Counted from the stretch's first letter, positions 18,070 through 26,567 are shown. The stretch: DNA of 64,000 bases from CAVXWV01 sp963695415 (GCA_963695415.1 CAVOGL010000009.1:115176-179175), one strand, 5' to 3'. The notes: generated by a model from the sequence alone, not told the origin. Numbers and translations are program-made.

Positions 18070-18912
18070 ATGACAAGTATTTCTAATCCCACCCCAAACT
18101 ACAACACACACATACCCTCAAAAATCATGACCCCGGATAAAGTCGAAACCCGCCTCGGCACACTCGAGTTTTACGAAGAACTCCACACCGTCATCGATCG
18201 GGAGCCAATCGAGCTTCTCGACCCCGAGCTACGCGGTCTGTTCGCCTCCATCGGTATCCAGAAGGGCAAGCCCTTTGCTCCTGACACCCGCATGAAGAGG
18301 ATTTTGACGGAGGCGGTGGCGGTAGCCAACGCCACTGCCCGAGCTATCTTCTGGTACGAACGCGATCCATCGGAATTCCTTTACGAAGGCAGCTATTGGA
18401 AAAGAGGCTTAGTCGGTGGGAATTATCAATTCCTCAAAGACGAGGGGATGGGCGGAAGACACCTGGATGCACGCGTACATACCTTTTACATGGCTACCGT
18501 CAACACTCCGGCGATGGCGATGAAAATGATTGGCGCTGGTTCGCAATATGCCTGGGGCTACCTGGATTCTAATGGAAATGCCCTGGATGGCAGCAAGAAC
18601 TATAAGCTGAACCTGCCCAAGGATCCTCCTGCCCTGAAGTTCATTTCCGTGGTGGTTTATGATCCGCAGACCCGCTCCGAACTACAGACCAGCCAGCCGT
18701 ACCCCAGCAAGAACAGCGCCCGCGATGAGATGATCAAGAACGATGATGGGTCGATCGATCTCTTCTTTGGTCCACAGGCACCAGCCGGCAAGGAAGCGAA
18801 CTGGATCCAAACGGTTGCTGGAAAGGGTTGGTTCTCGCTCTTGCGGCTCTACAGCCCAACCGAAGCCTGGTTCGATCAGACCTGGAGACCCGGCGAAATT
18901 GAATTAGAATAA
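18070..18912 (+). CDS. DUF1254/DUF1214 protein lacking most of its DUF1254 half (in-frame deletion)
   Basis: The 280-residue frame begins like full-length DUF1254/DUF1214 proteins (DKVETRLGTLEF) and then jumps to the linker before DUF1214 (YEELHTVIDREPIELLDPEL). DUF1214 follows intact (about 70-280), with GKPFAPDTRMKRILTEAVAV, VVVYDPQTRSELQT and a C-terminal WRPGEIE. Relatives are usually 450-490 residues, so about 200 residues seem to be missing. The junction is near 18168-18180. The start at 18070 has the site AACAGGAGAAAAA. The family is common in bacteria but of unclear function. It follows the damaged LuxR-type gene on the same strand, which may have controlled it. Confidence 0.8.
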   Translation: MTSISNPTPNYNTHIPSKIMTPDKVETRLGTLEFYEELHTVIDREPIELLDPELRGLFASIGIQKGKPFAPDTRMKRILTEAVAVANATARAIFWYERDPSEFLYEGSYWKRGLVGGNYQFLKDEGMGGRHLDARVHTFYMATVNTPAMAMKMIGAGSQYAWGYLDSNGNALDGSKNYKLNLPKDPPALKFISVVVYDPQTRSELQTSQPYPSKNSARDEMIKNDDGSIDLFFGPQAPAGKEANWIQTVAGKGWFSLLRLYSPTEAWFDQTWRPGEIELE

Positions 18913-19027
18913 ATAATATATCCTCACCCTTTCATTAGTTCGATGGGGTGAGGGTTTATTCCGTAATACAATATCAGATCGACGTATCAACCATTAACGC
19001 TAATAAGCATCAATCCAGGGAGAAGGC

Positions 19028-19291
19028 ATGAAAACACCAACCCATAACCTAAACGCAATAACTCCAGCCGAATACAGAATCTCGGTTGTGGGCGTTTTGG
19101 AGGAAAGTTATTCTGACCGCCTGGGCGGATTGTCGATCTGGAACAGCGAACCCGATCAGATTTCAGGCAAACCCATCGTTACCTTGACAGGTCGATTGGC
19201 TGATCAGGCAGCCTTATTTGGTGTGCTCAATGCACTTTATAACATGCGCATGCCGCTCTTAATGGTTGAATGCATCAGTACAGAAGAATAA
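19028..19291 (+). CDS. Small protein of unknown function
   Basis: This 87-residue soluble protein has no membrane segment or known motif. It looks like one compact alpha/beta unit (YRISVVGVLEESYSDRLGGL, then VTLTGRLADQAALFGVLNAL). A strong ribosome binding site (AGGGAGAAGGC) precedes the ATG. It lies in a row of small genes behind the LuxR-type regulator and is one of the few of that group that appears undamaged. Confidence 0.65.
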   Translation: MKTPTHNLNAITPAEYRISVVGVLEESYSDRLGGLSIWNSEPDQISGKPIVTLTGRLADQAALFGVLNALYNMRMPLLMVECISTEE

Positions 19292-19312
19292 ATTTTTGAA
19301 AGGAAAAGGAAC

Positions 19313-19860
19313 ATGAGAAACAGAAGACAGGATCGACAAGAAGATCGCCAGGAGGATCGCAGCTTTGGACGGCGCGGTAGTGGCAACAACCGCTACCAGA
19401 TGCGTGAGAAACTGGTGTCTATCGGGGATGATTTCTGGATTGAAAATGCCCAGGGTCAGAAAACTTATAAGGTGGATGGTAAAGCCCTGCGCATCCGCCA
19501 GACTTTAAGCTTTGAAGATGCCCACGGTCAGGAGTTGTGCAAGATCCAGGAACGGATGATGCGTGTAAAGGACAGCATGGAAGTGGAGGATGCTCACGGC
19601 AACCAGATCGCCATGGTTAAAAAGCTCTGATCTCACCCATACGCGATCGCTTCACGGTGAAGATCAAGAATGGACCTGACCTGGAAGTAAAAGGCAATAT
19701 CCTCGACCATGAATACACGATCGGAGAGGGACGCGACAAGATCGCCGAAATCTCCAAAAAATGGTTCCGCATCAGGGATACCTATGGTGTGGAGATCGAA
19801 CCGGGACAGGATGATATCGTCATCCTGGCAGTAACAGTTTGCATTGATCAGATGCAGTAA
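19313..19860 (+). pseudogene. LURP-one-related (Tubby-like fold) protein with a one-base frameshift
   Basis: The first part (from 19313) is a LURP-one-related protein: FWIENAQGQKTYKVDGKALR, then EDAHGQELCKIQERMM and EVEDAHGNQIAMVKK. It ends at a TGA at 19628-19630. The missing second half continues in another frame: ALISPIRDRFTVKIKNGPDL, GNILDHEYTIGEGRDKIAEI and KKWFRIRDTYGVEIEPGQDD. A run of five A at 19619-19623 sits exactly at the break; six would restore the frame. The protein of about 180 residues would resemble the phospholipid-binding Tubby-like fold, of unknown role in bacteria. The N-terminus is rich in Arg, Gln and Asp. Confidence 0.85.
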
Positions 19861-19880
19861 CAGTTTGCATTGATCAGATG
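19829..19880 (+). repeat. Perfect 26-base tandem duplication at the 3' end of the LURP gene
   Basis: The 26 bases at 19829-19854 are repeated exactly at 19855-19880. The second copy supplies the present TAA stop (19858-19860), so the native C-terminus was probably altered by the duplication. Confidence 0.9.
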
Positions 19881-19964
19881 TCGAAACCAGGCTAATTGCC
19901 TGATGGATTGGTTATTAATCCCGAAAACATTTACCTTTGTATCAGGAGATAAAGGAGATTAACC

Positions 19965-20258
19965 ATGTGCTGTATTTTTTCAACCCTGCTGCTTTTAGGA
20001 CCCCGTTTCGCCGTTTTAATCTGGTGGCTGTTCCGACCTGCATACTTCATGACGGTTTTTAACACCTGGTTCTGGCCGTTGCTTGGCTTGATCTTCCTGC
20101 CATGGACCACTTTGATGTACGTGATCGTTTATGGGGCAAACGGGATCGTTGGTTTTGATTGGTTCTGGCTGGCTCTTGCCCTGGTCGCCGATCTGGCATC
20201 CTACGGCGGAAGCGCCTATGGCAACCGTGACCGGATCCCAGGTTATTCAGGCAACTGA
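19965..20258 (+). CDS. Small integral membrane protein of unknown function
   Basis: The 97-residue protein is mostly hydrophobic with three likely membrane helices (FSTLLLLGPRFAVLIWWLF, WFWPLLGLIFLPWTTLMYV and FDWFWLALALVADLASYGG) and a short polar tail. A clear ribosome binding site (AAAGGAGATTAACC) precedes the ATG. It is intact and belongs to the same row of small genes downstream of the LuxR-type regulator. Confidence 0.75.
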   Translation: MCCIFSTLLLLGPRFAVLIWWLFRPAYFMTVFNTWFWPLLGLIFLPWTTLMYVIVYGANGIVGFDWFWLALALVADLASYGGSAYGNRDRIPGYSGN

Positions 20259-20370
20259 AACACCAACCACTAAACAGAAATATGAGATGGGTGTGTCTGG
20301 TTTTTTAACCGCTTTGACACACCCATCCAAACTGTAACGAATGAAATTTAATCATATAAGGAGAATAACA

Positions 20371-20639
20371 ATGACGTATGCGTTTTCGACCCGCTGGATT
20401 TAAAGATAAGCGGTCTCATCCAAGTCGAAGATATTGAGATCATCGCCAATGAAATGAGGGAGAATACTACCGCTGCTATTCTGCTGGTTGAAAACCTGTG
20501 GGTGATCAAATTTGGTGAGGCAGTGCTCCGAGCAGATGGTCGGGTTGTGATGCAAGAAAGGATACCCTTCAAAGTAGTAAATGAAACCCTGGACTTATTT
20601 GCCCATTTTGAAGCATCTGAAGTTTATATAGAACCGTAA
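20371..20639 (+). pseudogene. DUF6325-like protein, N-terminal half deleted
   Basis: A good start (ATAAGGAGAATAACA then ATG at 20371) opens a frame that ends after ten codons at a TAA (20401-20403). In another frame from about 20382 the sequence resembles the second half of DUF6325-type proteins: DLKISGLIQVEDIEIIANEM, AAILLVENLWVIKFGEAVL and ADGRVVMQERIPFKVVNETL. The usual protein is about 140-150 residues, so the first 60 or so appear to have been lost at about 20379-20384. It is the third deletion-bearing gene in this stretch. Confidence 0.7.
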
Positions 20640-20742
20640 AAAAAGATAAACCACCTTCTTTTCTTGAGGGGAAACTCAGCGTATAATCAAATTATTCACT
20701 GATTTTCCCCTTTTTTGATAGATTTGTTATCGGAGGCGCGTT

Positions 20743-21822
20743 ATGGCAAACCGGACAACCTTTCCCCGAACGTTAATTGCTTTGAGCACAATTGCAGTCA
20801 TAGGATTGGTTTTGGGATTATTACGAATATCGTCTGATTTAATCAATTCTCTTTTACTGGCATGGATTATCGTGCTTGTTGTGAGTCCTTTGATCAGCAA
20901 GCTCAAACAAAAAATGCCTGCCTGGTTAGCTTTTATTCTGACCTTGCTGGCGACCTTTAGCGTATTTTTGATCGTAGTTTTGTTGTTGGTTACTGGTATC
21001 AATCGTTTTCTGGAAGTTGTTCCCACTTATGCAGCTCAAATCCAATCTCATACCGATAGTCTGAGTAATAACCTGGTATCGATTGGGTTCAATCCCGATA
21101 ATGTCGCTGCGATAAATAAATTTTTGCAACCAGATGCCATCATGGAGGTGATCGGCGATTTTCTTTCCAGTTTACTTGGAACCATCAGTGATATTGTTCT
21201 GGTAATTATATTAATTGTCTTCCTGCTCCTGGAAACCTTCAATGTGCCAGGTAGAATCCGCCAGGAAATCCAATCCGGGAACCACCGGCTTGAAAAACTT
21301 TTCAAAGTCAGTGGAACGATACGCGCATACGTTCAGTTTACAACCGTGGTCGGATTGTTCACAGGCATTATTGATACGATCCTGTTCCTTCTACTTGGGG
21401 TTGATTTTGCGATCCTGTGGGGGATTCTGGCATTCCTGTTGAGTTATGTCCCTACGCTGGGGTTCTGGCTTGCAGCGATCCCACCTACAATCCTGGCTTA
21501 CCTCGAATCCGGTATCGGGACAGCGGTGGGTGTCTTTCTGGGCATCGTTTTGATCAATGGATTTGCCGAGAATGTAATTAAGCCCAAATACATGGGACAG
21601 GGCGTCAACCTGTCACCATTTATGATTATTTTCTCAGTGATCCTTTGGGCGGCTGTCCTTGGACCCATGGGGGCAATATTGGGAGTTCCGGTGACGATTT
21701 TATTCAAAGAGACCATCCTGGAGGCAGACGAAGACAGCCTGTGGATTGCGAAATTAATGAGTTCCTGGAATAAAACGACGGATGAGCCTGAGGACAATCT
21801 GGAAAACCGTTCTGGCTCCTGA
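20743..21822 (+). CDS. AI-2E family transporter (PerM/TqsA-like membrane protein)
   Basis: The 359-residue protein has about eight membrane helices with the layout of the AI-2E/PerM family: an N-terminal pair (LIALSTIAVIGLVLGLLRIS), a soluble segment (residues 85-140), then FLLLETFNVPGRIRQEI, TTVVGLFTGIIDTILFLLLG, VDFAILWGILAFLLSYVPTL and a C-terminal GPMGAILGVPVTILFKE motif. Members export small molecules or ions; the best known example exports autoinducer-2. The start at 20743 has GGAGGCGCGTT upstream. It is convergent with the staygreen gene. Confidence 0.88.
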   Translation: MANRTTFPRTLIALSTIAVIGLVLGLLRISSDLINSLLLAWIIVLVVSPLISKLKQKMPAWLAFILTLLATFSVFLIVVLLLVTGINRFLEVVPTYAAQIQSHTDSLSNNLVSIGFNPDNVAAINKFLQPDAIMEVIGDFLSSLLGTISDIVLVIILIVFLLLETFNVPGRIRQEIQSGNHRLEKLFKVSGTIRAYVQFTTVVGLFTGIIDTILFLLLGVDFAILWGILAFLLSYVPTLGFWLAAIPPTILAYLESGIGTAVGVFLGIVLINGFAENVIKPKYMGQGVNLSPFMIIFSVILWAAVLGPMGAILGVPVTILFKETILEADEDSLWIAKLMSSWNKTTDEPEDNLENRSGS

Positions 21823-21877
21823 GTATGCGGTTCAGAAGGGAATGGGTACCATCATAGGATGGTTACAACCCAATTGC

Positions 21878-22357
21878 TCAACCATCTGGGTTAGATAGCC
21901 TGTATTCGTGTAGCTGCCCCCAATATTCAATTTTATCCTTGCGGGATCGTGCCCTTTGGAAGTGAACCAATATTGGGGCTGCATCCAATTCGGGATGGGA
22001 ATCGAATAACTGTTGATCACCATAACGTAGTGTCTCCAATACCAAGGGCATATGATTTCGAAAAATTGCTTCGCGCCAACCTGCTGTACCAATAACTAAA
22101 CCTCCGCTTACATGGCAGTAAACATGTAAGCAGAAATGATCCTCTTCAAATTCCCATCTAGCCAGGATTTCATCGCGCATCAATAAAGTATACAATCCCG
22201 ATAATTGAGGCTTGTGGTATTTATTTGCGATGGTTAAAAACATGTCTCCGGTACTATCCGAATGAGTCAGCGTGTATGCTCTAGGAAAATAGGGTCCCTC
22301 TCTGCTGAAATCCCCCAAAATTTTTACATGGAGTTTCTGAATGTTTAGGTGAGACAT
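21878..22357 (-). CDS. Staygreen (SGR) homologue, candidate chlorophyll a Mg-dechelatase
   Basis: The 159-residue protein matches the staygreen family, which removes magnesium from chlorophyll a to give pheophytin a. Landmarks are LHVKILGDFSREGPYFPRAY, YTLTHSDSTGDMFLTI, LYTLLMRDEILARWEFEE, LHVYCHVSGGLVIGTAGWRE and LVLETLRYGDQQLF. From the ATG at 22357 the residues His32, Asp34 and Asp62 fall in THSD and MRD; as I recall, these are the positions shown to matter in the Anaerolineae enzyme AbSGR. A longer frame from 22453 lacks family similarity before this Met. Homologues are known from non-photosynthetic Anaerolineae. It lies at the end of a light-response gene cluster. Confidence 0.92.
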   Translation of the reverse strand: MSHLNIQKLHVKILGDFSREGPYFPRAYTLTHSDSTGDMFLTIANKYHKPQLSGLYTLLMRDEILARWEFEEDHFCLHVYCHVSGGLVIGTAGWREAIFRNHMPLVLETLRYGDQQLFDSHPELDAAPILVHFQRARSRKDKIEYWGQLHEYRLSNPDG

Positions 22358-22499
22358 CCTTATAACTACAATTCCCTTCAGCGTTTTCGATATTTGGTCG
22401 TTTTTCTGCTGACCAAACCTGCCGGTAAAGAGTATGGGTAAGTGTAATATCACCTCATAAAAAGATGATAAACGGCAGTAAGATTGTTTAATTGAAAAA

Positions 22500-22985
22500 T
22501 TATGCCAGTTCTGTTTGTTCTGCCTCGTTGATTTTTGCCAGTAAATCTAAGATTGCCTGGTTTTTGGGAATATCACTCATCGAATTGGCGAAGTGCAGGT
22601 AGCGGATCTCACCTGCTTTGTCAATGACCATCAGGGATGGCATTCGACCACCTTTGAGTAACTTCACCTGCTGACCATACAGGTTTGAAACCCGGTGGTC
22701 TGGGTCAGGTAAGCCGATGAATGGAATATCGTTTTTGGACCAATAAGCCTGAAATTCGGTCGGACCCTCTGGTCCTACAACCAGGATGACAGCATCTTGA
22801 GCCACAAACTTGTCGAAGTCCTGGCGCAACTGCGCCATGTGCCTGCGGCAGAATGGTCACAAGAAAGTGCGGTTGAAAACCAGTACGACATGATTATTAT
22901 GGGTATAGTCAGAAAGACTCACAGGATTCCCTGTTTGATCCTCAAGGGTGAAATCTGGAGCGGATTGTTTTATATTAAGTGTCAT
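22500..22985 (-). CDS. Peroxiredoxin (AhpC/TSA type), probable selenoprotein with in-frame TGA at the catalytic residue
   Basis: From the ATG at 22985 (site AAAGGAGAAATC) the frame encodes an AhpC/TSA-type thioredoxin-fold protein: SAPDFTLEDQTGNPVSLSDY then VVLVFNRTFL. Codon 43 is TGA (22857-22859). The same frame goes on without change: PFCRRHMAQLRQDFDKFVAQ, VILVVGPEGPTEFQAYW and KGGRMPSLMVIDKAGEIRYL, ending at 22500 (161 residues in all). The TGA falls on the peroxidatic position of the T-x-x-C motif (T-F-L-U), with Cys46 three residues on (U-P-F-C). Relatives have Cys there. A SECIS-like hairpin follows the TGA. Read as selenocysteine this is an intact peroxide-reducing enzyme; otherwise it is a nonsense mutant. 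Confidence 0.8.
22822..22837 (-). promoter_or_regulatory. SECIS-like stem-loop downstream of the in-frame TGA
   Basis: On the minus strand TGGCGC, loop AGTT, GCGCCA forms a perfect six-pair hairpin. It starts 19 bases after the TGA, so the loop is 25 bases away and has G as its second base. Bacterial SECIS elements typically place a small loop with an early G some 16-37 bases after UGA, so this one fits. Confidence 0.6.
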
Positions 22986-23019
22986 GATTTCTCCTTTGTT
23001 TTCATTTCTACTTATATAT

Positions 23020-23063
23020 AATATAACATAGTTTTGTAATAATGTCAATATATTGTCTATATA
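23020..23063 (-). promoter_or_regulatory. Promoter and two-repeat operator upstream of the peroxiredoxin gene
   Basis: On the minus strand TTGACA (23043-23048) and TATATT (23020-23025) are 17 bases apart, a good sigma-70 promoter. The -35 element lies inside two 11-base direct repeats (23042-23052 and 23053-23063). The core TGTCAATATATTGTC at 23043-23057 is identical to one upstream of the CarH-like gene, so the same repressor probably covers both promoters. Confidence 0.7.
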
Positions 23064-23106
23064 ATATGGATAATATGGGGCTGTATGGTATGTTAATTTA
23101 GACCAT

Positions 23107-24525
23107 TCAAGAATTCTTTGCATTCGAATAGGCATCCAGTGTTCTTTGTCGAGCGAATCTGCGGTCGATAATCGGCGCAGGATAATCCAATCCAATCAGA
23201 CAGCGGCTTTTTCGCTGAATGTCGATGGTCATCTCCCAGGGTGTATGTATGTCAGTGTCTCGCACATGTTCTAACTCGGGCACCCAGCGGCGAATATATC
23301 TGCCGGAAGGATCAAATTTTTTGCTCTGCAGTATCGGATTGAATATGCGGAAATAGGGGGCGGCATCGGTACCGGTGCCGGCTGTCCACTGCCATCCTCC
23401 GTTATTGGCAGCAGGGTCGCCGTCAATAAGCTGCTGCATAAACCAGCGTTCCCCCCAGCGCCAATCGATGAGCAAGTCTTTGACCAGAAATGACGCCGTG
23501 ATCATCCGCGCCCGGTTGTGCATCCAACCGCTTTGTAGCAGCTGGCGCATGGCGGCATCTACGATCGGATAACCTGTGAGTCCCTGGCACCAGGCATGAA
23601 AATCTTTCTCGTCGTTATTCCAGCGGATATTGTTCAGCTCACGGCGAAAGCTTTGTTTCAATACATGTGGGAAATGATAAAGGATGGCACTGTAGAATTC
23701 TCTCCAGATAAGCTCATTTAGCCAGGTCTCGGCGCCCTGATGTGCCACATCATTGGGCGCGTGTGCGATTGCCCTTTGAGCTGTTTTGATTAACTGTCTG
23801 GAAGAGATCATACCAAAACGTAAATAGGGTGACAATTGTGAGGTGCCTTCCAGGTCCATCCGATTGCGTTGGTCTGCATATTGATAAATTGAAGGCTTAT
23901 TGCCTCCGGTAAACAATTCCAGACGCCGCTGCGCTTCGATTTCGCCGGCTTTGAATTCAGCATCACCTGAAAATGGGGAAGACACAGGGAAGGAATCGCT
24001 CCACAGCCCCATTGGCGTGTTTATCTTTGCTGGCGATGGCAGCAACGGAATTCCACCCGATAAGTTAACGCTTTTCCAGGCACGCATATAGGCAGTAAAA
24101 ACTGTATACGGGCTTAGATCCTGTTTCAGTACTTCTGTTGGGTGGCTCAGACACGGTCCACCCAATATCTGAAGATTGCATTTCTCAGCGATGCTTTTGT
24201 CCCTTCTGCGAGCATAGGGCGAATAATCAGCTTCGGCAAAGATGCGATTGGCTCCCGTTTCCAACACCAAATCTGCCAGTACCTTGAGTGGAGATCCTGA
24301 ACGGATCACCAGATAGCTTCCCTTTTCCTTCAAATTTGCATCCAATATTTTTAAACCTTCCCACATGAAGGCAGCCCGTCTTGGACTCACCATCGGGGAG
24401 GTTTTAAAGAACGGATCGTTGATGAAGACAGGTACAACCTGACCGGATTGCGATAAGGCTGCATGAAGCGCCTGGTTATCGCTTAATCTCAAGTCTCGCC
24501 GAATCCACCAGATGTTGGTCTCCAT
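23107..24525 (-). CDS. phr: Deoxyribodipyrimidine photolyase (class I, CPD type)
   Basis: The protein of about 472 residues repairs UV-induced pyrimidine dimers in blue light. The N-terminal antenna domain starts IWWIRRDLRLSDNQAL. The FAD domain has the family signature WLNELIWREFYSAILYHFP, TGYPIVDAAMRQLLQSGWMHNR and GGWQWTAGTGTDAAPYFRIF. The C-terminus (LGLDYPAPI-like CLIGLDYPAPIIDRRFARQR) is normal. It follows the carotenoid-type oxidoreductase by a few bases on the minus strand, in the CarH-regulated cluster. Several Met codons near 24525-24540 could start translation; I chose the one that begins METNIWWIRR. Confidence 0.94.
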   Translation of the reverse strand: METNIWWIRRDLRLSDNQALHAALSQSGQVVPVFINDPFFKTSPMVSPRRAAFMWEGLKILDANLKEKGSYLVIRSGSPLKVLADLVLETGANRIFAEADYSPYARRRDKSIAEKCNLQILGGPCLSHPTEVLKQDLSPYTVFTAYMRAWKSVNLSGGIPLLPSPAKINTPMGLWSDSFPVSSPFSGDAEFKAGEIEAQRRLELFTGGNKPSIYQYADQRNRMDLEGTSQLSPYLRFGMISSRQLIKTAQRAIAHAPNDVAHQGAETWLNELIWREFYSAILYHFPHVLKQSFRRELNNIRWNNDEKDFHAWCQGLTGYPIVDAAMRQLLQSGWMHNRARMITASFLVKDLLIDWRWGERWFMQQLIDGDPAANNGGWQWTAGTGTDAAPYFRIFNPILQSKKFDPSGRYIRRWVPELEHVRDTDIHTPWEMTIDIQRKSRCLIGLDYPAPIIDRRFARQRTLDAYSNAKNS

Positions 24526-24552
24526 CATCCCTCCATCCATTGAACCGTGGAA

Positions 24553-26127
24553 TTACCCCCCAATTTCTTCCAGGACACTCGTAAAATTCGCTGCACCCTC
24601 CGAGATGTTTTCAGGTGTGCTCAGTACTGCCCCTGATGTCATTGGTTCAGCCAGCAGGGCATTTGCCACACGTAATCCACCCAGCATGACCGCCGGGATA
24701 GATTGTCCCGGAAAAATCGAGTCTCCTACCATCCAGAGGTCTGGAGCCAGACGCGGTCCCCACGACCGGAACAGGCTTGTTTGAGGGAAACCGCCCACCC
24801 AGCCATTCACACGCCGGGTGAAGCGTTGAAAGGTGACTGGTGTTCCCGGCATGACCAGCTCCGCTGAATCCCGGAGAAATGGAATAACCCTCTCTGCTGA
24901 TGTAAGGATCGACTGGGTGAAATTGTTTTTTTCCTGCTCATAAGCTGACTGGTCATTGTGGTATAGTCGCCACCAACGATCCAGATTAGTATGAGTACTG
25001 ATCGTCATCGCCCGTTTTCCTTCCGGAGCCCGGGTGTTATCCCAGGAAGGGCTGATGGATAGAAATAAGCTGTTCCCTTCCCCCAGGGGTTCTTCAACGA
25101 TCAATTGATGGTGCAAGGCAAAATCATCGGGAACCGCACCTTCATCCATGCCAACATAAACCACAAAAGCTCCCCAACCATCAGTGGGCAATATGCCCAG
25201 GCGCTTCAATTTTGGAGGAAGCGTGAATTCGACCAGGGGAGGGATGTTCCACGGTGGTAAATTAAGGATGATTGTGTCTGCCGGGAAGGATTCCTTTTGT
25301 TTGGTATGCAGGCTGAATGTGCCATCCACCAACCTGTCAATCCTGTTTACCAGATGGCGAAAGTGAACCTGTCCACCGAAATGGCGGACTGTTTGAACAA
25401 GCTTCTCCGCCATATTGCCGATACCGCCCGGGACATATCCTACACCCTGGCGAGCCAGGTCCAGTGCTGCCGCGCCGTATAATGCATTGACTGAGCGACT
25501 GGTTGCCTGGGCTGATATCAACAGCTGCGCATCGATGAAAAGGCGCAGTCGCTCCATCGATTTGGGGAAGTGGGCAGCCACTGGGGAAATAGTATCCGCT
25601 GCCAGGGAGAAAATATGCTTCAGTCGCGAATCTTTTTGCCCCCGTTTCACCCATTTAAGCATATTTTTTGCAAGGGATGAAAAATCATCTATCGACTGCG
25701 GCGGCCAGGCAGGTATCTGCAAAGCGAAATCCCATAAGGCGTCCGCTGTGTTTTCCTGCCACCGCCAGAATGGTTCTGCTTGTGGACCAAAAAAAGTTAA
25801 TCTCTCGGTCCTCCAGCGCTCGGGATCTGTCCAGCGAACAATTGCTTGATTGGCAGGAAAATGAACAACCATGGCCTTTTCTGAGAGCTGAACATCCCAA
25901 TCGATATTAAATCTACGGGCGACCAGGTCCAGCGGTGCACCAGGTGCAAAACCACCGGCAAGTGTCGCTCCAGCATCGAAGCGGAAACCCTGATGGAAAA
26001 ACGTGCTGGCACATCCTCCAGCGGAAACGTGTGCCTCCAGGACGGTAACATCCAACCCGGCACGGGCAAGCTCCGCAGCAGCAGCCAGTCCACCAAACCC
26101 GGCTCCCACAATTACCACTCTTTTCAT
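24553..26127 (-). CDS. FAD-dependent carotenoid desaturase/isomerase-like oxidoreductase (CrtI/CrtD family)
   Basis: The 524-residue protein has an N-terminal Rossmann motif for FAD (VVIVGAGFGGLAAAAELARA, then VLEAHVSAGGCASTF) and a C-terminal FAD site (LWMVGDSIFPGQSIPAVMLG). The overall design fits the phytoene desaturase and CrtD/CrtISO group, which act on polyenes. The exact reaction cannot be assigned. It overlaps the SRPBCC gene by four bases and is next to photolyase, a typical arrangement of light-induced genes in non-phototrophic bacteria. No crtB or crtE gene is in the window, so the carotenoid would have to be made from genes elsewhere. Confidence 0.85.
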   Translation of the reverse strand: MKRVVIVGAGFGGLAAAAELARAGLDVTVLEAHVSAGGCASTFFHQGFRFDAGATLAGGFAPGAPLDLVARRFNIDWDVQLSEKAMVVHFPANQAIVRWTDPERWRTERLTFFGPQAEPFWRWQENTADALWDFALQIPAWPPQSIDDFSSLAKNMLKWVKRGQKDSRLKHIFSLAADTISPVAAHFPKSMERLRLFIDAQLLISAQATSRSVNALYGAAALDLARQGVGYVPGGIGNMAEKLVQTVRHFGGQVHFRHLVNRIDRLVDGTFSLHTKQKESFPADTIILNLPPWNIPPLVEFTLPPKLKRLGILPTDGWGAFVVYVGMDEGAVPDDFALHHQLIVEEPLGEGNSLFLSISPSWDNTRAPEGKRAMTISTHTNLDRWWRLYHNDQSAYEQEKNNFTQSILTSAERVIPFLRDSAELVMPGTPVTFQRFTRRVNGWVGGFPQTSLFRSWGPRLAPDLWMVGDSIFPGQSIPAVMLGGLRVANALLAEPMTSGAVLSTPENISEGAANFTSVLEEIGG

Positions 26128-26567
26128 CGCTCAAGAGCCTTTCGGGTACGCCAGGCACGGTATGCAAACAACAAAGGCAGGTTAAGCCACATCAAGCGGC
26201 TAACCAGACCCCAAAATGGGTGTGAAGCGGGTTGAGCCTGGATGATATCGCAGACTTCGGTGCTGTTATCATCCAGGCGCTTAAAGCTGTGTTTGTGTAT
26301 CCAGGTTTTAAATGGTCCAGATATCTGGGTATCTGTAAAACCAGAGGCAAGATCTACTTCAGAATGACGGGCAACCCAGCGAATTGGCAGGGGACCAAAC
26401 CACATGGTGAAATCAGCGATTGAGCCCTCTGCCAGGGGCTGCAGGTTGTTGAACCTGACAATCAAAGGCGGCGGTGTTAAGTATTTCAGCGCTCTTGTAT
26501 CGCGGTGGAATTCGGCGACACGCATCAACGGAGCCTGGACATTGAAGTTATGAGAGAAATGCTTCAT
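26124..26567 (-). CDS. SRPBCC-fold (START-like) protein
   Basis: The 147-residue protein has features of the SRPBCC ligand-binding fold: VQAPLMRVAEFHRDTRALKY near the start, TPPPLIVRF, WVARHSEVDLASGFTDTQIS and KTWIHKHSFKRLDDNSTEV. Such proteins have a deep hydrophobic pocket for lipid-like ligands. The stop overlaps the oxidoreductase start by four bases (ATGA), so the two are translated together and it may present a carotenoid or related lipid. It occurs in many light-induced clusters with photolyase. Confidence 0.82.
   Translation of the reverse strand: MKHFSHNFNVQAPLMRVAEFHRDTRALKYLTPPPLIVRFNNLQPLAEGSIADFTMWFGPLPIRWVARHSEVDLASGFTDTQISGPFKTWIHKHSFKRLDDNSTEVCDIIQAQPASHPFWGLVSRLMWLNLPLLFAYRAWRTRKALER

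Noticed and set aside
19613..19630. Programmed frameshifting in the LURP gene
   Set aside because: A five-A run could slip, but no stimulatory structure or family precedent is seen; error or decay is simpler.
22500..22985. Two separate small genes (start MTLNIKQ and start MAQLRQD)
   Set aside because: The two parts are in the same frame with a single TGA between them and together make one normal-length peroxiredoxin.
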